A DNA stretch of 64,000 nt from the NCBI GenBank assembly GCA_949358305.1, contig OX442322.1, positions 5,704,001 to 5,768,000 on the forward strand, read 5' to 3'. The notes below the pieces were generated by a model. It saw nothing but the letters and a program-made list of their open reading frames with translations, ran no database searches and was not told the origin of the DNA. Below, piece after piece: positions 51,401 through 62,782 of this stretch; the first letter of the stretch is position 1, and every line of letters begins with the position of its first letter. The DNA comes from Strigamia acuminata (Eukaryota; Arthropoda; Chilopoda; Geophilomorpha; Linotaeniidae). Made by a program: the position numbers and the translations under genes.

Positions 51401-52598
51401 CGTAATACACTTTCTTCAATGTGATTGGGATTGTGTCAGTTCCCACCACACACATCACGCACACGTCTCCTACTCCTTGGATTTGTATTAGCGTCTTCTT
51501 GTCCGCTTGGCTTATAGTGCCTTTCATTTCTTGGAAATTTACGAATTGGTTCCTATCCTTACAGAAATGCCCAGTGGCCCCGGTATCATAGATCCAACAA
51601 CTGCTGGTTGCGCCACACTGCAGCATCTCCTCTTCACTCAATTCGGTAAGGAAACCAACATTCATCATATCCGTGTCCAATTCTTCGACAGTATTCGTGT
51701 TTTGGTTACTAGCTGGTGTGAGTTGGACTGTGCAATCCCTCGCCCAGTGTCCTGGCTGATTGCATCGGAAACACAGCCCCCGTGGTGATGATCCGGTGGT
51801 GTTTCCTCGAAAATTCCTTGTGTTCTTGTTTCCACGATAATTCGATCGTCCACCTCTTTGTCCTCCTCCAAATCCACGATTATTCTGGCTACTGTTCCCT
51901 TGTTGCTGTTGTTGATGGAGCTTTGGTGTGTTATCGTTATTCTTCGTGTTGGAGTTGTTTGGCCCCGTGCTGAAGGCATCGATAACTGACCCCTGGCCAG
52001 AATCCCGCCTCTGTTGCGCAAGTCTGCCTTCTTCGGCCACTAACTCCACTTCCACCTTTTCCAGTGTAAAGTCTTTGTCATCCCATCTGTATATGCTCTG
52101 CACAATCGATTGAAACTCCTGTGGCAAATAACGGATCAATTGAAAGGCTTTATACAGATTGTCCAACTCGTGTTTAACGTCCGCTAATTTCTTCGCGGCA
52201 TTCCTAATTTTAGCGGCAAAAATCCCAATTGTTTCTGTGGCTGGGTCATATTTGAGACTGAAAAATTCGTCCAGTAAACGTATTATACGTGCCCTCGATA
52301 CCGGCTCGAAATTTGTCTTTAGTGTGTCCCATGCGGTTTTGGCGTCTTCAATCCCGTTGAGCAACTCGTGGTATTGCTCCTCGATTGAATAATAGATTAG
52401 GCTGAAAGCCCTTCCCTTCCGCAACTGGTAGTCGGATCGATCTCGCCATGACGCTCCAGGTGCTAGTGCTTCCTCTGTTCCATCTGTGAACGCCCAACAG
52501 CCATGGTGCATCAACAGAACCTTTATCTGTTGCTTCCAACCATCATAATTTGTCCGATTCAATAGTGTAACTTTCCTGTCCAACTTGTCCGATTCCAT
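48477..52598 (-). pseudogene. gag-pol: Copia C gag-pol, three nonsense codons
   Basis: ATG at 52598 (MESDKLDRKVTLLNRTNYDG; the copy at 63772 starts the same way). Gag with zinc knuckle CFRCNQPGHWARDC, protease (IYDTGATGHFC), integrase head (LWHERLGHIHF, CDVC) and core (LLHMDVCGAFS, IRTDNGMEF, GVSERLNQT), linker, reverse transcriptase (WIYTTKQN, VYVDDIVVF), start of RNase H. The frame is broken only by stops: TAA at about 50622-50624 in integrase, TGA at about 49422-49424 at the start of RT, and TAA at 48477-48479 beside the Gypsy 2 target site. No frameshift was found, so decay is recent or the stops post-date activity. Confidence 0.9.
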
Positions 52599-52983
52599 CG
52601 TGATTTGCGCTTGTAAAATGCTCAAACTCGGTTTCACACACGGCACGAACACTTGTTTCCCCAAAAAAAAACACTTTCTGTACTGGTGAATCGCAACTAG
52701 GTGCAGTGTTGCGAGGTTAGTTCGCTCTTAAACTAAGTTAGTAAATCCTGTTACAACACTAAGCTAACAATATATTGAAAATTCGACAAACATTCAGTAA
52801 AATGTTCGAAAATGGTGTTTTCCTGACGTTGTTTAGCTGTAGTTCTAGTTGAATTACACTTCCCGTGTATTTTCCAGCTCCAAATTGTCTTTTCTCGTTG
52901 ATTCTCTCGTCTTGTGTCGATTCCGCAAATTGTTCATTTAATTCCAGGTCGTTCTCGTGAAAATCCTTTTCCTCCGCTCGTAT
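52599..52983 (-). other. Copia C leader, cut by Gypsy 3
   Basis: Untranslated. It matches the C2 leader (63773 onward) over CGCAACTAGGTGCAGTG and TTGCGAGGTTAGTTCGC. It ends at the gtat target repeat (52980-52983) and continues at 62783. Confidence 0.7.
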
Positions 52984-53591
52984 TGTCACGTGTACGAACC
53001 GTGTCGATTAATGCGCGATTCGTAACACGCAATTTGAGTTATTATTAGTTTGATGTTGCTTAATTTCGGCCACAGATGGCGTTGACGATTGGAAACCGTC
53101 ATCGTCATGTGATTGGACCGATTAATTCGTGAATGGGGGTTATGGCAGATTTGCTATAAAACCGCCCGCTTTCAGACAGAGCTCTCTTCTCTCTCCAGAC
53201 TTCAACAGGTAACTATTAATTACACCCGCCCTTTACTAGAGAGTCTGATGTCGCCTCGATACTGAGAGCGGCTGACTGACTGACTATAAATCAACAGTTT
53301 ATATCGAATTGAGTTATCACACAGTTGTTTCATAAAAACAGTTTATAAAGGTTGTTCAAACTTAATAAGTGTAAAATAATGATTTGCCCAATTGATGATT
53401 CAGAATTGCATTCCAATTAATGTAACCAGATTTATTAAGGATCGAACAAACTTAGTTTGTCCGGTCAAATAAAATAGACTTGAATTTAAAACAAAATAAA
53501 CAGTCTCATTCTTTCCCTTCTCATGTTCACTCATTCCCCAAATAAAACAGCGTTGCGTGAGGTTCCAATTAGGCCCAGAAACCACGTAACA
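52984..53591 (+). repeat. Gypsy 3 5' LTR, 608 bp
   Basis: TATA-like CTATAAAACC at about 53151, AATAAA at 53541-53546, CACAGATGGCGTTG at 53071-53084 and a (CTGA)n run near 53271. The solo LTR at 17124-17699 is an older relative. Confidence 0.95.
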
Positions 53592-54811
53592 AATGGTGGA
53601 GATGCGAGTTTTCCCCACACCGCATAAAAATTAGAATAAAATTCCGAAATTAGAGTGTAAAACATGAAAAATCAAAATTTATTAGAGTTAAAATTCTTAA
53701 AATTGTAAAAATTAGAGTAAAATAGTTGAAAATTAGAATTAAAACGAGAAAATTGGCGAAATTTAGTTTGAAAATTGCTTTAAAATCATATAAAATTTTG
53801 AAAAAGCCCAACTTAATTTAAATATGAGTGAATCATTGCTGATAGAGATAGGAATGATAGAAGTGACTCATTCTTAATGAAGTAAATATAGCTAATTGAG
53901 TTGAAAATTGGCAAAGTTTAAAAATAAAAAAAGATAAAGTTCTTGAATATTTAATTGGATGAATTTGCGTTAAGTGTTGACTGATGTGAAGTTTGATTGT
54001 GAATTGAATTTAATTGGTGTTGTTTATTATAATTAAATAAAGAATTCAGTTATACTGTTTTTGATAAAAGTGTATATTAATAAAGAATTATTATTTGAAT
54101 TTGCTAATGAATAATTTTGAGTTTCAGGATATTTTTGTAAAGTGTTACTAATAAAAAGTTTTCTTGAATATTTACTAATAATAGTTTTTGATAATTTTGA
54201 ATTATGACTGTGGAAATGAAATTGTGTGATAAATTTTTGTAAATTATGATCGTGAAAATTTAATTGTTTTGAAAATTTTGAGAATTGATTGTGAAGATTG
54301 AATTGTTTGAATTGTTTAATCATTGACTTGTTTTCAGAGAGTTAAAAGTGTTATAGTGTTATTTGCAATTGGATAAACTGAGTCTGAGTGCTACAAAGGA
54401 TTGTGTCTTCAGTTTAATTGATTAATCATTGCGGAATCCAAACGTTATAAACTGCCAGAGTTTGTAGCAGATTATCTGTTTTCCAAAAAGGAACCAGGAG
54501 AACCTGATACACCCAAAGAGTTACTGGATGATAAAGTAACTGGTCGGAAGTATAGATCAAAATCCAAAGGTGAACAAAAAACACAAAAAAGGGAAGATCT
54601 TGAAACTCCCGAGCAGCGTAATAAAAGATTAATAGATCCAGAAGTGTATAATTGGTTATTGCCTAAGGAACAATCAGAATTAGGCGATCTTTTGGAAAGG
54701 GTACAGGTAAATTTGGACGACGTATTTGAGGACGCAGCCAAAGATATTGAAGAGCACGAGGAACCAATTCAACCAAAAGTGGAAATAAAAATTGAACAAT
54801 CTTCTACTAAA
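53592..54811 (+). other. Gypsy 3 leader with primer-binding site
   Basis: TGGTGGAGATGCGAG at 53594 is complementary to the tRNA-Ala 3' end over 12 bases. The rest is AT-rich leader. From about 54452 the gag frame is open but has no ATG until 54812, so gag may start at 54812 or have an altered start. Confidence 0.7.
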
Positions 54812-55933
54812 ATGGCTAATGCTTCGCCATCATCAGAACTGGTAGCAATACAGACAGTGTTACAAAACTTAGTGGTCAATAGAAGAAATCCAGTTGATTT
54901 TGATCCGGCTACAGGAAATATTGACACATGGCTGATCGGATATGAAGATACGATCACCGATGATACTGAACGTATTAAACATCTGTCAATTGTGCTGAAA
55001 TCTTCCGCATCATCATGGTATTTAGATCAACTTCCACTGTATCCGACTAGAACATGGACACAATGGAAAGATGCGTTGAAGACTAAGTTTAGACGACAAA
55101 TAACAACAATACTGTCGAAGTTACAAGCAATGCAGCACAAGGATGGAACAGCTTTGGAACACATGCAGAAGATACTAAAAGAATGTTCTTTTGCAAGACC
55201 ATCATTCACTGAAGAGCAAAAGATATTTCATGTGTTTCAGACACTTAAAAAGGCGACTAGAGATAAATTAGTAGTCAACTTTCCAAAGACGTTGGATCAA
55301 CTAACATCTCAACTTGGGTTATTGGAAGCTCATGCATTCAATGAGGACCCTGCAGAAGTTTTATTAACCCTACTGCAAAAAGCTGTTGATACACCTAGCA
55401 AGGTGACACCGAGTTGCTCGGTAGAACCAAGCGACGTCAATAAAACAAAAGACGAGTTGTTAGCAGAGGTCAAAGTGCTAAGACAACAGCAGCAGTTTGG
55501 GGATGTCCAATATGCAGAGGTTACGCCAGTCTTCTACCAAAATCAATGGTATACGCCACATCCAAACCAGGGTCAGTTCTACAATAGAGGTAACTTTAGA
55601 GGACGACCTGGACAACAACGAGGATGGTGGAATAATAACAATAATTGGAACCAAGGTAGAGGATGGAACAATAGAGGTCAAATCAGAGGTAATTGGAATG
55701 ATCAGTGGAATAATTCAGGTCAAAGATTCCAACAACAATATCCACAACAGCAATGGAATCCGCCACAACAGCAAAGGAACCCACCACAAGGTCAAAGACA
55801 ACAGGGAAATCCAAATAACCAAGGTCATCCTAAAAATCCAAACTATAAAGGTAAAAATTTTATTGAAAATTACCGAGGCCGAGGAAATCGAGGAGCCCCA
55901 CGTGGTGGACCACCTAATGCATCGGGAAACTAG
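54812..55933 (+). CDS. gag: Gypsy 3 gag
   Basis: The ATG at 54812 (MANASPSS) aligns with an internal Met of Gypsy 2 gag (MTSSQTPT). The frame is open about 360 bases further upstream without an ATG, and that stretch has gag-like charge, so the natural N-terminus may be longer and damaged. The capsid domain (GNIDTWLIGYEDTI, WYLDQLPLYPTRTWTQW, EHMQKILKECSFARPSFTEEQ) is followed by a tail rich in Gln, Asn, Gly, Arg and Trp (NRGNFRGRPGQQRGWW) with no CCHC knuckle. It ends TCG-GGA-AAC-TAG. Confidence 0.85.
   Translation: MANASPSSELVAIQTVLQNLVVNRRNPVDFDPATGNIDTWLIGYEDTITDDTERIKHLSIVLKSSASSWYLDQLPLYPTRTWTQWKDALKTKFRRQITTILSKLQAMQHKDGTALEHMQKILKECSFARPSFTEEQKIFHVFQTLKKATRDKLVVNFPKTLDQLTSQLGLLEAHAFNEDPAEVLLTLLQKAVDTPSKVTPSCSVEPSDVNKTKDELLAEVKVLRQQQQFGDVQYAEVTPVFYQNQWYTPHPNQGQFYNRGNFRGRPGQQRGWWNNNNNWNQGRGWNNRGQIRGNWNDQWNNSGQRFQQQYPQQQWNPPQQQRNPPQGQRQQGNPNNQGHPKNPNYKGKNFIENYRGRGNRGAPRGGPPNASGN
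55924..55930 (+). promoter_or_regulatory. -1 frameshift heptamer G_GGA_AAC before the gag stop
   Basis: The heptamer is in the gag frame and is followed directly by TAG (55931-55933). Pol is in the -1 frame, which is open across this point. No strong downstream stem was recognised by eye. Confidence 0.78.
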
Positions 55934-58900
55934 AATGGCCACAAAGACGAAATAACAAAAAGAAGAGAAGAAGAAAAAGGAAATTAGAAATTATTGAGTT
56001 GAACGCCACAGATGAACTTTTGCAAATTCCAGTAGTGGTGAATGGTATGGAGATAACAGGTGTCTTGGATTCTGGAGGTTATCGTAATATTATTAATGAA
56101 GATTTGGTAAGAACATTGCAGCTCAAATATCAACCATGTCCATACATTCGACTTAGAGTTGTAGATGGTTCAATAATAATCCCAGAAGGAAAAACCAAGA
56201 TCACTATTGACGTTGGACAACAGCAACACACCATTGAAGTGCTGATCGTCAACGGATTTGGCCACCATTTATTGCTTGGACATAGCTTTTTGACATCTGC
56301 GAGGTGTAAACTTGATTACGACCACCAGAAGATCTTTGTAGGCCCAAAAGATGAACAACAAGAAATTTTCCCAATGTCTAAAAATCATACCGATCAAAAT
56401 TACATAGCTCGAGTTTTGAAACCTATTACTATACCAGCTTTACATGAATGTATAGTACCAATAAAAATTGCAAAGAAAGTAGATGATGAATTATTTATTG
56501 AACCACTTAGTGGAGTAGTAGATCGATTTGGAGTGATTTGCTGCAAAACATTGACCAAATTCAGAAAAGGTGAAGGAGTTCTGCGAGTTGCAAATCCGAC
56601 TAAAAAGACAATCTATTTAGGACGTAATTCAGCAATTGCAAAAGCTTTTTATGTAATTGAGTCGGGCGTGCTTGATGAAAAAAGAGATGATCATTTTGAC
56701 TTTAGCACGTCTATGGCAAATGACAATATGACGCCATCACAACAAGAGCTGATGCTACAATTGTTGAAGAAAAATTCAGATAGATTTGCGAAGACTGATA
56801 ATGATTTAGGCAGAGCTCATACGATAAGGCATCGAATAGATACTGGAGATTCTCCTCCAATCCATTTACAACCTTATAGACGATCAATTAAGGAAAAAGA
56901 AATCGAGGATGCTGAAACAAAGAAGTTACTTGAGCAAGGAGTCATTAGAGAATCCGAGAGCCCATGGAGTGCACCAGTACTACTCATCAAGAAGAGAGAT
57001 GGCAAATGGAGATTTTGTGTAGATTGGAGACGTTTGAATGCAGTGACAAAGAAAATGGTGTATCCCTTACCACGTATAGATGACACCCTAGATCAGCTAG
57101 CGGGTGCAAAGTATTTTTCAATGATGGATCTCATTCAGGGATATCACCAAGTCGAAATAGATGAACAAGATCGTGAGAAAACAGCGTTCACTACTTCAAG
57201 CGGACATTACGAGTTTAATGTCCTAGGAATGGGATTATGTAATAGCCCAGCCGCCTTTCAAAAATTGATGAATAAGGTACTTAGTAACCTCCTGGGAAAA
57301 GTATGCATAGCATATCTTGACGATTTGATAGTGTTTTCAAAGACTTTCGACCAGCACCTCGTCGATTTGGAGGCAGTTTTCGAAAAACTAAGAGCAGCGA
57401 ATTTAAAAGTCAAACTAAGTAAATGTACGTTTGCGATACACACCATACGATATCTCGGACATGTGGTTGATGCTGAAGGTATTTCACCGGATCCCAGGAA
57501 TCTGGATTCAGTAGCTAAGTTTCCAATTCCTATGAACGTTAAACAACTACGTGGTTTTTTAGGATTATGCTCGTATTACCGGAAATTTATTAAAGGTTTT
57601 GCGGACATTTCCAAACCTCTGGTGAATTTAACCAAAAAGGATGAAAAGTTTGATTGGGGACCTCCCCATGAAAAAGCATTCCACACGCTTCGAACAGCAT
57701 TAATAACAGTGCCGGTGTTAGCGCATCCAGATTTTACTCAGCCTTTCATGATTTCATGCGATGCAAGTGCTTATGGATTAGGAGCTATTTTGAAGCAAAA
57801 AGTCAACAATCAAGAGCGTGCCATTGCTTATGCAAGTCGTATGATGAGCACAGCAGAAATGAATTACACTGCAACTGAAAGGGAAATGTTAGCAATCATT
57901 TTTGCTATTGAAAAGTTTAGACCGTACTTATATGGACAGAAATTCCAAATTATTACCGACCATTCTGCCCTCCAATGGCTGAAAGGAGTCCGAAATCCAA
58001 ATGGACGGCTGGCCAGGTGGGCGCTGCAACTAGCTGAGTATGATTTTGAAATATTTCATAAAAGTGGCAAGAAGCACACAGATGCTGATGACCTGAGTAG
58101 GATCCAGGAAGAGTTAAGTGAAGAAGACATCCAAAAATTGCCTTCGCTTCTCTTGGAAAATTTGGACCTCCCTGCTGAGCAGAGGAAGGATCCTAAACTT
58201 CTGGACCTCATAACAGCGCTAGAAAACCAAGAGCAACTTCCAAGAAAAAGAAGACGACCTCTAAAGCAGTTCGTTCTTCAAAACAAAACGTTGTTCAGGA
58301 AGAAAAAACTAAACAGTTCCCTGAACATGGAAGATTTGTTACTAGTAGTTCCAAAACAACTTCAGACAGATGTATTATACGAAATGCATGATGGATTACT
58401 AGGAGCTCATTTAGGTTTGGCAAAAACATGGAAACGAATAAGAACACGATTCTTTTGGACAAGAATTTATAGGGACGTTAGAAATTACGTCTTGTCCTGC
58501 CAAAGTTGCGCGAAAGCAAAAACGATGACTACACCAGCGAAAGGACTAATGCAGCCATGGTCAACAGTTTCGAAGCCTTTTGAGCGAATTGGAATAGATA
58601 CACTTGGACCATTTCCATTATCACGTCTTGGAAATAAACATGTTTTTGTTGTGACCGATTATCTTTCGAGAAATGCAATAGCTAGACCAGCAGCAGCAGC
58701 TACAGCGTTAGAAGCAGCGAAAACATTGCTTTATGAAGTTATTCTGAAAGAAGGCAGTCCAAGAGAGATCTTAAGTGACCGTGGAACAGAATACAGGAAT
58801 AAAATGGTTGAGGAAGTCTCAAATATGTTTAAAAGTTTGCATAAAACTACGTCAGGATATCATCCAAGAACAAACGGATTAACTGAGAGATTTAACGCGA

Positions 58901-59733
58901 CATTCGCAAAAATGTTGCAAAGTTACGTTAATGAAGAACATACTGATTGGGACGAATTTCTTCCATTTCTTCTGTTTTCGTATAACACGGGAGTTCATGA
59001 AACAACAGGTTATACACCACATTATCTTTTACGAGGATATGACGTGGATTTGACAGTAGATGTAAATTTGGATTTGCCACAGAAAGAGTTTACTTTGAGA
59101 ACAGCGAAATTCATTCGAGCGGCCAGGAAAATTGCAAATGAGAGGCTTGAAAAGCAATCAGCAAAAAGCAAGAAAAGGTTTGATGAAGATAGAGTCAACA
59201 AAGAGTTTGAACCAGGTGAATTGGTATATCTGAAAACCATCAACAGAAAAGTTGGCTTGTCAGAGAAGCTTTTACCGCAATTTTCCGGCCCATATGAAAT
59301 TGTGCGAAGAACTGCATCGAATGATTATGAAATAATCAATTCAACAAGAAAGAAAAGTGATATAGTGAATGTAGAAAGATTAAAACCGTATAAAGAACGA
59401 GTTGAACCAGAAATAGACGAAGTTTTGAAAGAATTACCAGAAAAGAAAGTGAAATTTGCTGATAAAGTAAAGAAAATCAGTAGAAAAGGACAAAGTGTAG
59501 AAGAAAACATCGAAAAACCAGTCGAAATAATGAAAATCAAACCAAGAGAACGTTATATAGACGATACAGAACAAATCTCATTAAAATCGCTATTTGAACC
59601 ACAGCCTTTGATAGGAACTAATGAAAATCAACTTAAAAATCCGCCACAAGATGGCGCAAATACACAAAAAGACGATTTCCGGTCGCGCAGACTCAGACCG
59701 CAGAAACGAAAAGACTATCGCCATTGCTACTGA
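55934..59733 (+). CDS. pol: Gypsy 3 pol (protease, RT, RNase H, integrase)
   Basis: The frame is open from the gag overlap to 59733 (the TTG at 55999 is not needed as a start). Aspartic protease (VLDSGGYRNII; Ser replaces Thr), reverse transcriptase (RDGKWRFCVDWRRLN, MMDLIQGYHQVEID, YLDDLIVFS), RNase H (SCDASAYGLGAIL, TDHSALQWLK), integrase head (HDGLLGAHLG, CQSC), DDE core (GIDTLGPFP, LSDRGTEY, GLTERFNAT), GPY-type module (LPQFSGPYEIVRR), then a charged tail ending SRRLRPQKRKDYRHCY. All catalytic residues are present. Confidence 0.93.
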
Positions 59734-60421
59734 TTCTTGCTACGGTGAACACGAACTCATAGTGTGACCCGGAAACAAAATCATTTTTGTCTATTTATTT
59801 ATATTTTGTGTATAAAATTGTGTTTCAAAAGGTTTGTACAAATGGCAGGGACGCGAAAGGACCCAACGCGATCTTCGTTCATCTGCATTGAATTTTAATT
59901 AGGCTTAATAATTTAGGTAAAGTTTTAAAATTATAAAATACTGAATTTAATAGCATAGTAGAGTAAATTAAAAATAAATTTCAAAGAGAAAATTTGGAAA
60001 ATTTAGTTCTAACAATACGAATGACTCGGGACGCGATAAGCGAATTCATTGCGAATTTTGTTAAAATTGAATAAGTTTGATAAATGTAAATATGTTTCGA
60101 TGGAAATTTGATTGAATTTTGATAAGAATAATTTATTGTAAATAAGTAAAAGGGAATAAGTTGATGTTTGTTTTTGAAAATATTAATGATTTTTTAAAGA
60201 AAACTTAAAAAAATGAAAGAAAAATTTAATTAATTTGAAATTCTTTTAGGAATTGTTAGAAGTTTGAAGTTTATTATGGAATATTTATTTACAATAGGAA
60301 TAATTTTATTTATTAGGCATAATATAGTTGATATTATTTAATTTTATTTTGTTTCGTTTTATTTTCTTCATAAGTAGGTTGGAATCGTTCAGTGCTTAGT
60401 GACAGTGCGAAGGACCGTCAA
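59734..60421 (+). other. Non-coding gap between Gypsy 3 pol and ORF3
   Basis: About 690 bases, AT-rich, no gene. The last part (TTCTTCATAAGTAGGTTGG, about 60364) could hold splice or start signals for the ORF3 message. Confidence 0.6.
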
Positions 60422-61864
60422 ATGGAAAATATGGCGAGCAAATTCGACAGGATGGACATCCATTCGAGCTCAGATGAGAGTGACGAGTCTGAAATACCAG
60501 AATACGAACCAACCGAACCAATTGAAGTTGAGCCGATTGAACCAACTGAAGAGTCAACGGACTTAAACGATGTAATGCCTGATCAAGCGGAAGTAGAGAT
60601 CGACCCGATGGCCATGTGGAACTGGTACGACAGGAGTATAGACCTGAACAATCCAACAGCGGGTACCAGTAAAACGGTTAAATTGGAAGACATAGTCCAG
60701 TTCGAGCGCCCATTTACCAACAGATGTAAGAAAGGTCATAGCCAGCCACCAATGATGCTAGATCCAAATGACCCGAAGTATATCAAAAAGAAAAACCGTC
60801 AGGACCGACGTAAGCGAAATAGAACCTTGCGTCGTAAAACTGAAGGTATCGAGAAAAGGAAATTAACACCAAGGGGTTTGAAAATTATTCGAGAGCAATC
60901 TCAGCGAGCGGTGAGGAGAAATTTCCGTCGTTTGCTGGAGATTAACGTTGAACGGAGAAATCTAGCGGCGGCGGTTATTCCTCTTCAACCGAAGGGCGCG
61001 GAAGGAAGACCGATCTTCGAAGCTTATAAGCAAGAAGCACAGGTTCTGATCCTGGAAGAAGCGAAGATCCGTAACAAAGTGGATCGCGCAAAGAAATTAG
61101 GGAAGCGAACAGCGCTCTACGACCCACGGATCGACCTACCGTTACCACCAGTCGACTATGAAGTTAAGATCTCTGCAGAAAAAGCGATGGAAGCCCTGGA
61201 GAAATGGCCGGAATATTTTCAACATCACCCGGATGAGCGAATGTACGTGTCGGAAGTGCGACCATACATCGCGGTTGGCCCTAGAGAAATGATCTCTTTA
61301 GGAGCATTGATGCCAGGCCGCATATCTTGGGTTCACGACACGGTGGTTGACTATTATTTGGGCATGTTGATGAAGCGATACCCAATAGTTTATGCGTTTC
61401 CAGTGGCAACTGTGGCGAAATTAATGAAAGGCGAGGATAAACCCAATACATGGCGATGGTTCCGTGACCAACTTGACCAACCAACAAAGCAGCACAAGAT
61501 CTGGTTCTTCCCCATACCGGCGGAAGAGCACTGGATCATATATGTGTTCGATATGGAGCGTTCTCCGCCGTGTGTGGGGTTCTACGACTCGTCGGGAAAG
61601 CCACACGTGGATCATTTCACGTGGTGGAGTAATATTAAACTTAATTTAATAGGTTCTGGATACGAAATACCGAGATACGAGCCATGGGAACCACCAAAAG
61701 CAGCCCAGCTCGATGGGGACAGCTGCGGGCCCATGATTTTACATTTTGCTCGTAGATACGTTGAGTGCCGAGACCTGATGAAGTTGGCAGAAGGCTCGGA
61801 ATTGCGAGTTCGAATCCTGTACGAGATCCAGCACGGAAAATTCGAACCTTTTGAAGAAATTTAA
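60422..61864 (+). CDS. Gypsy 3 third ORF: Ulp1/SENP-like cysteine protease (clan CE)
   Basis: The ATG at 60422 (MENMASKFDRMD) matches the Gypsy 2 start; the open frame reaches back to a GTG at 60392. 480 aa: acidic N-terminus with repeated EPTEPIE units (about 22-45), basic middle (KKKNRQDRRKRNRTLRRK, about 119-136), helical region, then a protease at about 315-470 with His370 (EEHWIIYVFD), Asp389 (FYDSSG), Gln429 and Cys435 (QLDGDSCGP). His-Asp spacing (19) and Gln-Cys spacing (6) equal those of Gypsy 2. It probably acts on SUMO/ubiquitin-like conjugates or on the element's own polyprotein; neither is shown. Confidence 0.88.
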   Translation: MENMASKFDRMDIHSSSDESDESEIPEYEPTEPIEVEPIEPTEESTDLNDVMPDQAEVEIDPMAMWNWYDRSIDLNNPTAGTSKTVKLEDIVQFERPFTNRCKKGHSQPPMMLDPNDPKYIKKKNRQDRRKRNRTLRRKTEGIEKRKLTPRGLKIIREQSQRAVRRNFRRLLEINVERRNLAAAVIPLQPKGAEGRPIFEAYKQEAQVLILEEAKIRNKVDRAKKLGKRTALYDPRIDLPLPPVDYEVKISAEKAMEALEKWPEYFQHHPDERMYVSEVRPYIAVGPREMISLGALMPGRISWVHDTVVDYYLGMLMKRYPIVYAFPVATVAKLMKGEDKPNTWRWFRDQLDQPTKQHKIWFFPIPAEEHWIIYVFDMERSPPCVGFYDSSGKPHVDHFTWWSNIKLNLIGSGYEIPRYEPWEPPKAAQLDGDSCGPMILHFARRYVECRDLMKLAEGSELRVRILYEIQHGKFEPFEEI

Positions 61865-62174
61865 GTTTGATTTTGTTTTGATTTATTCTTGTACTTTTCA
61901 TTTTTTTTTCAAGGAACATGTAAAATAAACTATAGAAATACAAAAGATCTGTATAGATTAAACTAAAAGGGAGTACTTGTAAAAATTGTGAAATTTTCTT
62001 TTGACTTTGAGAAATAATTGTGGAACAGCTGAGTGATGACTTATAAAAAGGAGAAAAATAAAAAAAAAAAAAAAAAAGGCAACCGAACATTCCTTAAGAA
62101 TGTCCGACTATAAAAGAGACCTGTCTGGACCGAAATTTGTAATTTGGGGTCCAAATCACAGCAAAAAAGGGAGT
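61865..62174 (+). other. Gypsy 3 3' untranslated region and purine tract
   Basis: 310 bases, no gene; an A-run at 62059-62077 and a purine tract GCAAAAAAGGGAG directly before the 3' LTR. Confidence 0.75.
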
Positions 62175-62782
62175 TGTCACGTGTACGAACCGTGTCGATT
62201 AATGCGCGATTCGTAACACGCAATTTGAGTTATTATTAGTTTGATGTTGCTTAATTTCGGCCACAGATGGCGTTGACGATTGGAAACCGTCATCGTCATG
62301 TGATTGGACCGATTAATTCGTGAATGGGGGTTATGGCAGATTTGCTATAAAACCGCCCGCTTTCAGACAGAGCTCTCTTCTCTCTCCAGACTTCAACAGG
62401 TAACTATTAATTACACCCGCCCTTTACTAGAGAGTCTGATGTCGCCTCGATACTGAGAGCGGCTGACTGACTGACTATAAATCAACAGTTTATATCGAAT
62501 TGAGTTATCACACAGTTGTTTCATAAAAACAGTTTATAAAGGTTGTTCAAACTTAATAAGTGTAAAATAATGATTTGCCCAATTGATGATTCAGAATTGC
62601 ATTCCAATTAATGTAACCAGATTTATTAAGGATCGAACAAACTTAGTTTGTCCGGTCAAATAAAATAGACTTGAATTTAAAACAAAATAAACAGTCTCAT
62701 TCTTTCCCTTCTCATGTTCACTCATTCCCCAAATAAAACAGCGTTGCGTGAGGTTCCAATTAGGCCCAGAAACCACGTAACA
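62175..62782 (+). repeat. Gypsy 3 3' LTR, 608 bp
   Basis: Same length and, by eye, same sequence as 52984-53591; followed by the gtat target repeat. Confidence 0.95.

Larger units (their letters stand above)
52984..62782 (+). mobile_element. Gypsy 3, full-length element with Ulp1-like third ORF, TSD gtat
   Basis: Two 608-bp LTRs, identical by eye (52984-53591, 62175-62782), with ends TGTCACG and CGTAACA, a target repeat gtat (52980-52983, 62783-62786), a tRNA-Ala type primer site, gag, pol, ORF3 and a purine tract. Pol and ORF3 are intact. Its proteins are close homologues of those of Gypsy 2, while the LTRs differ. Confidence 0.95.
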
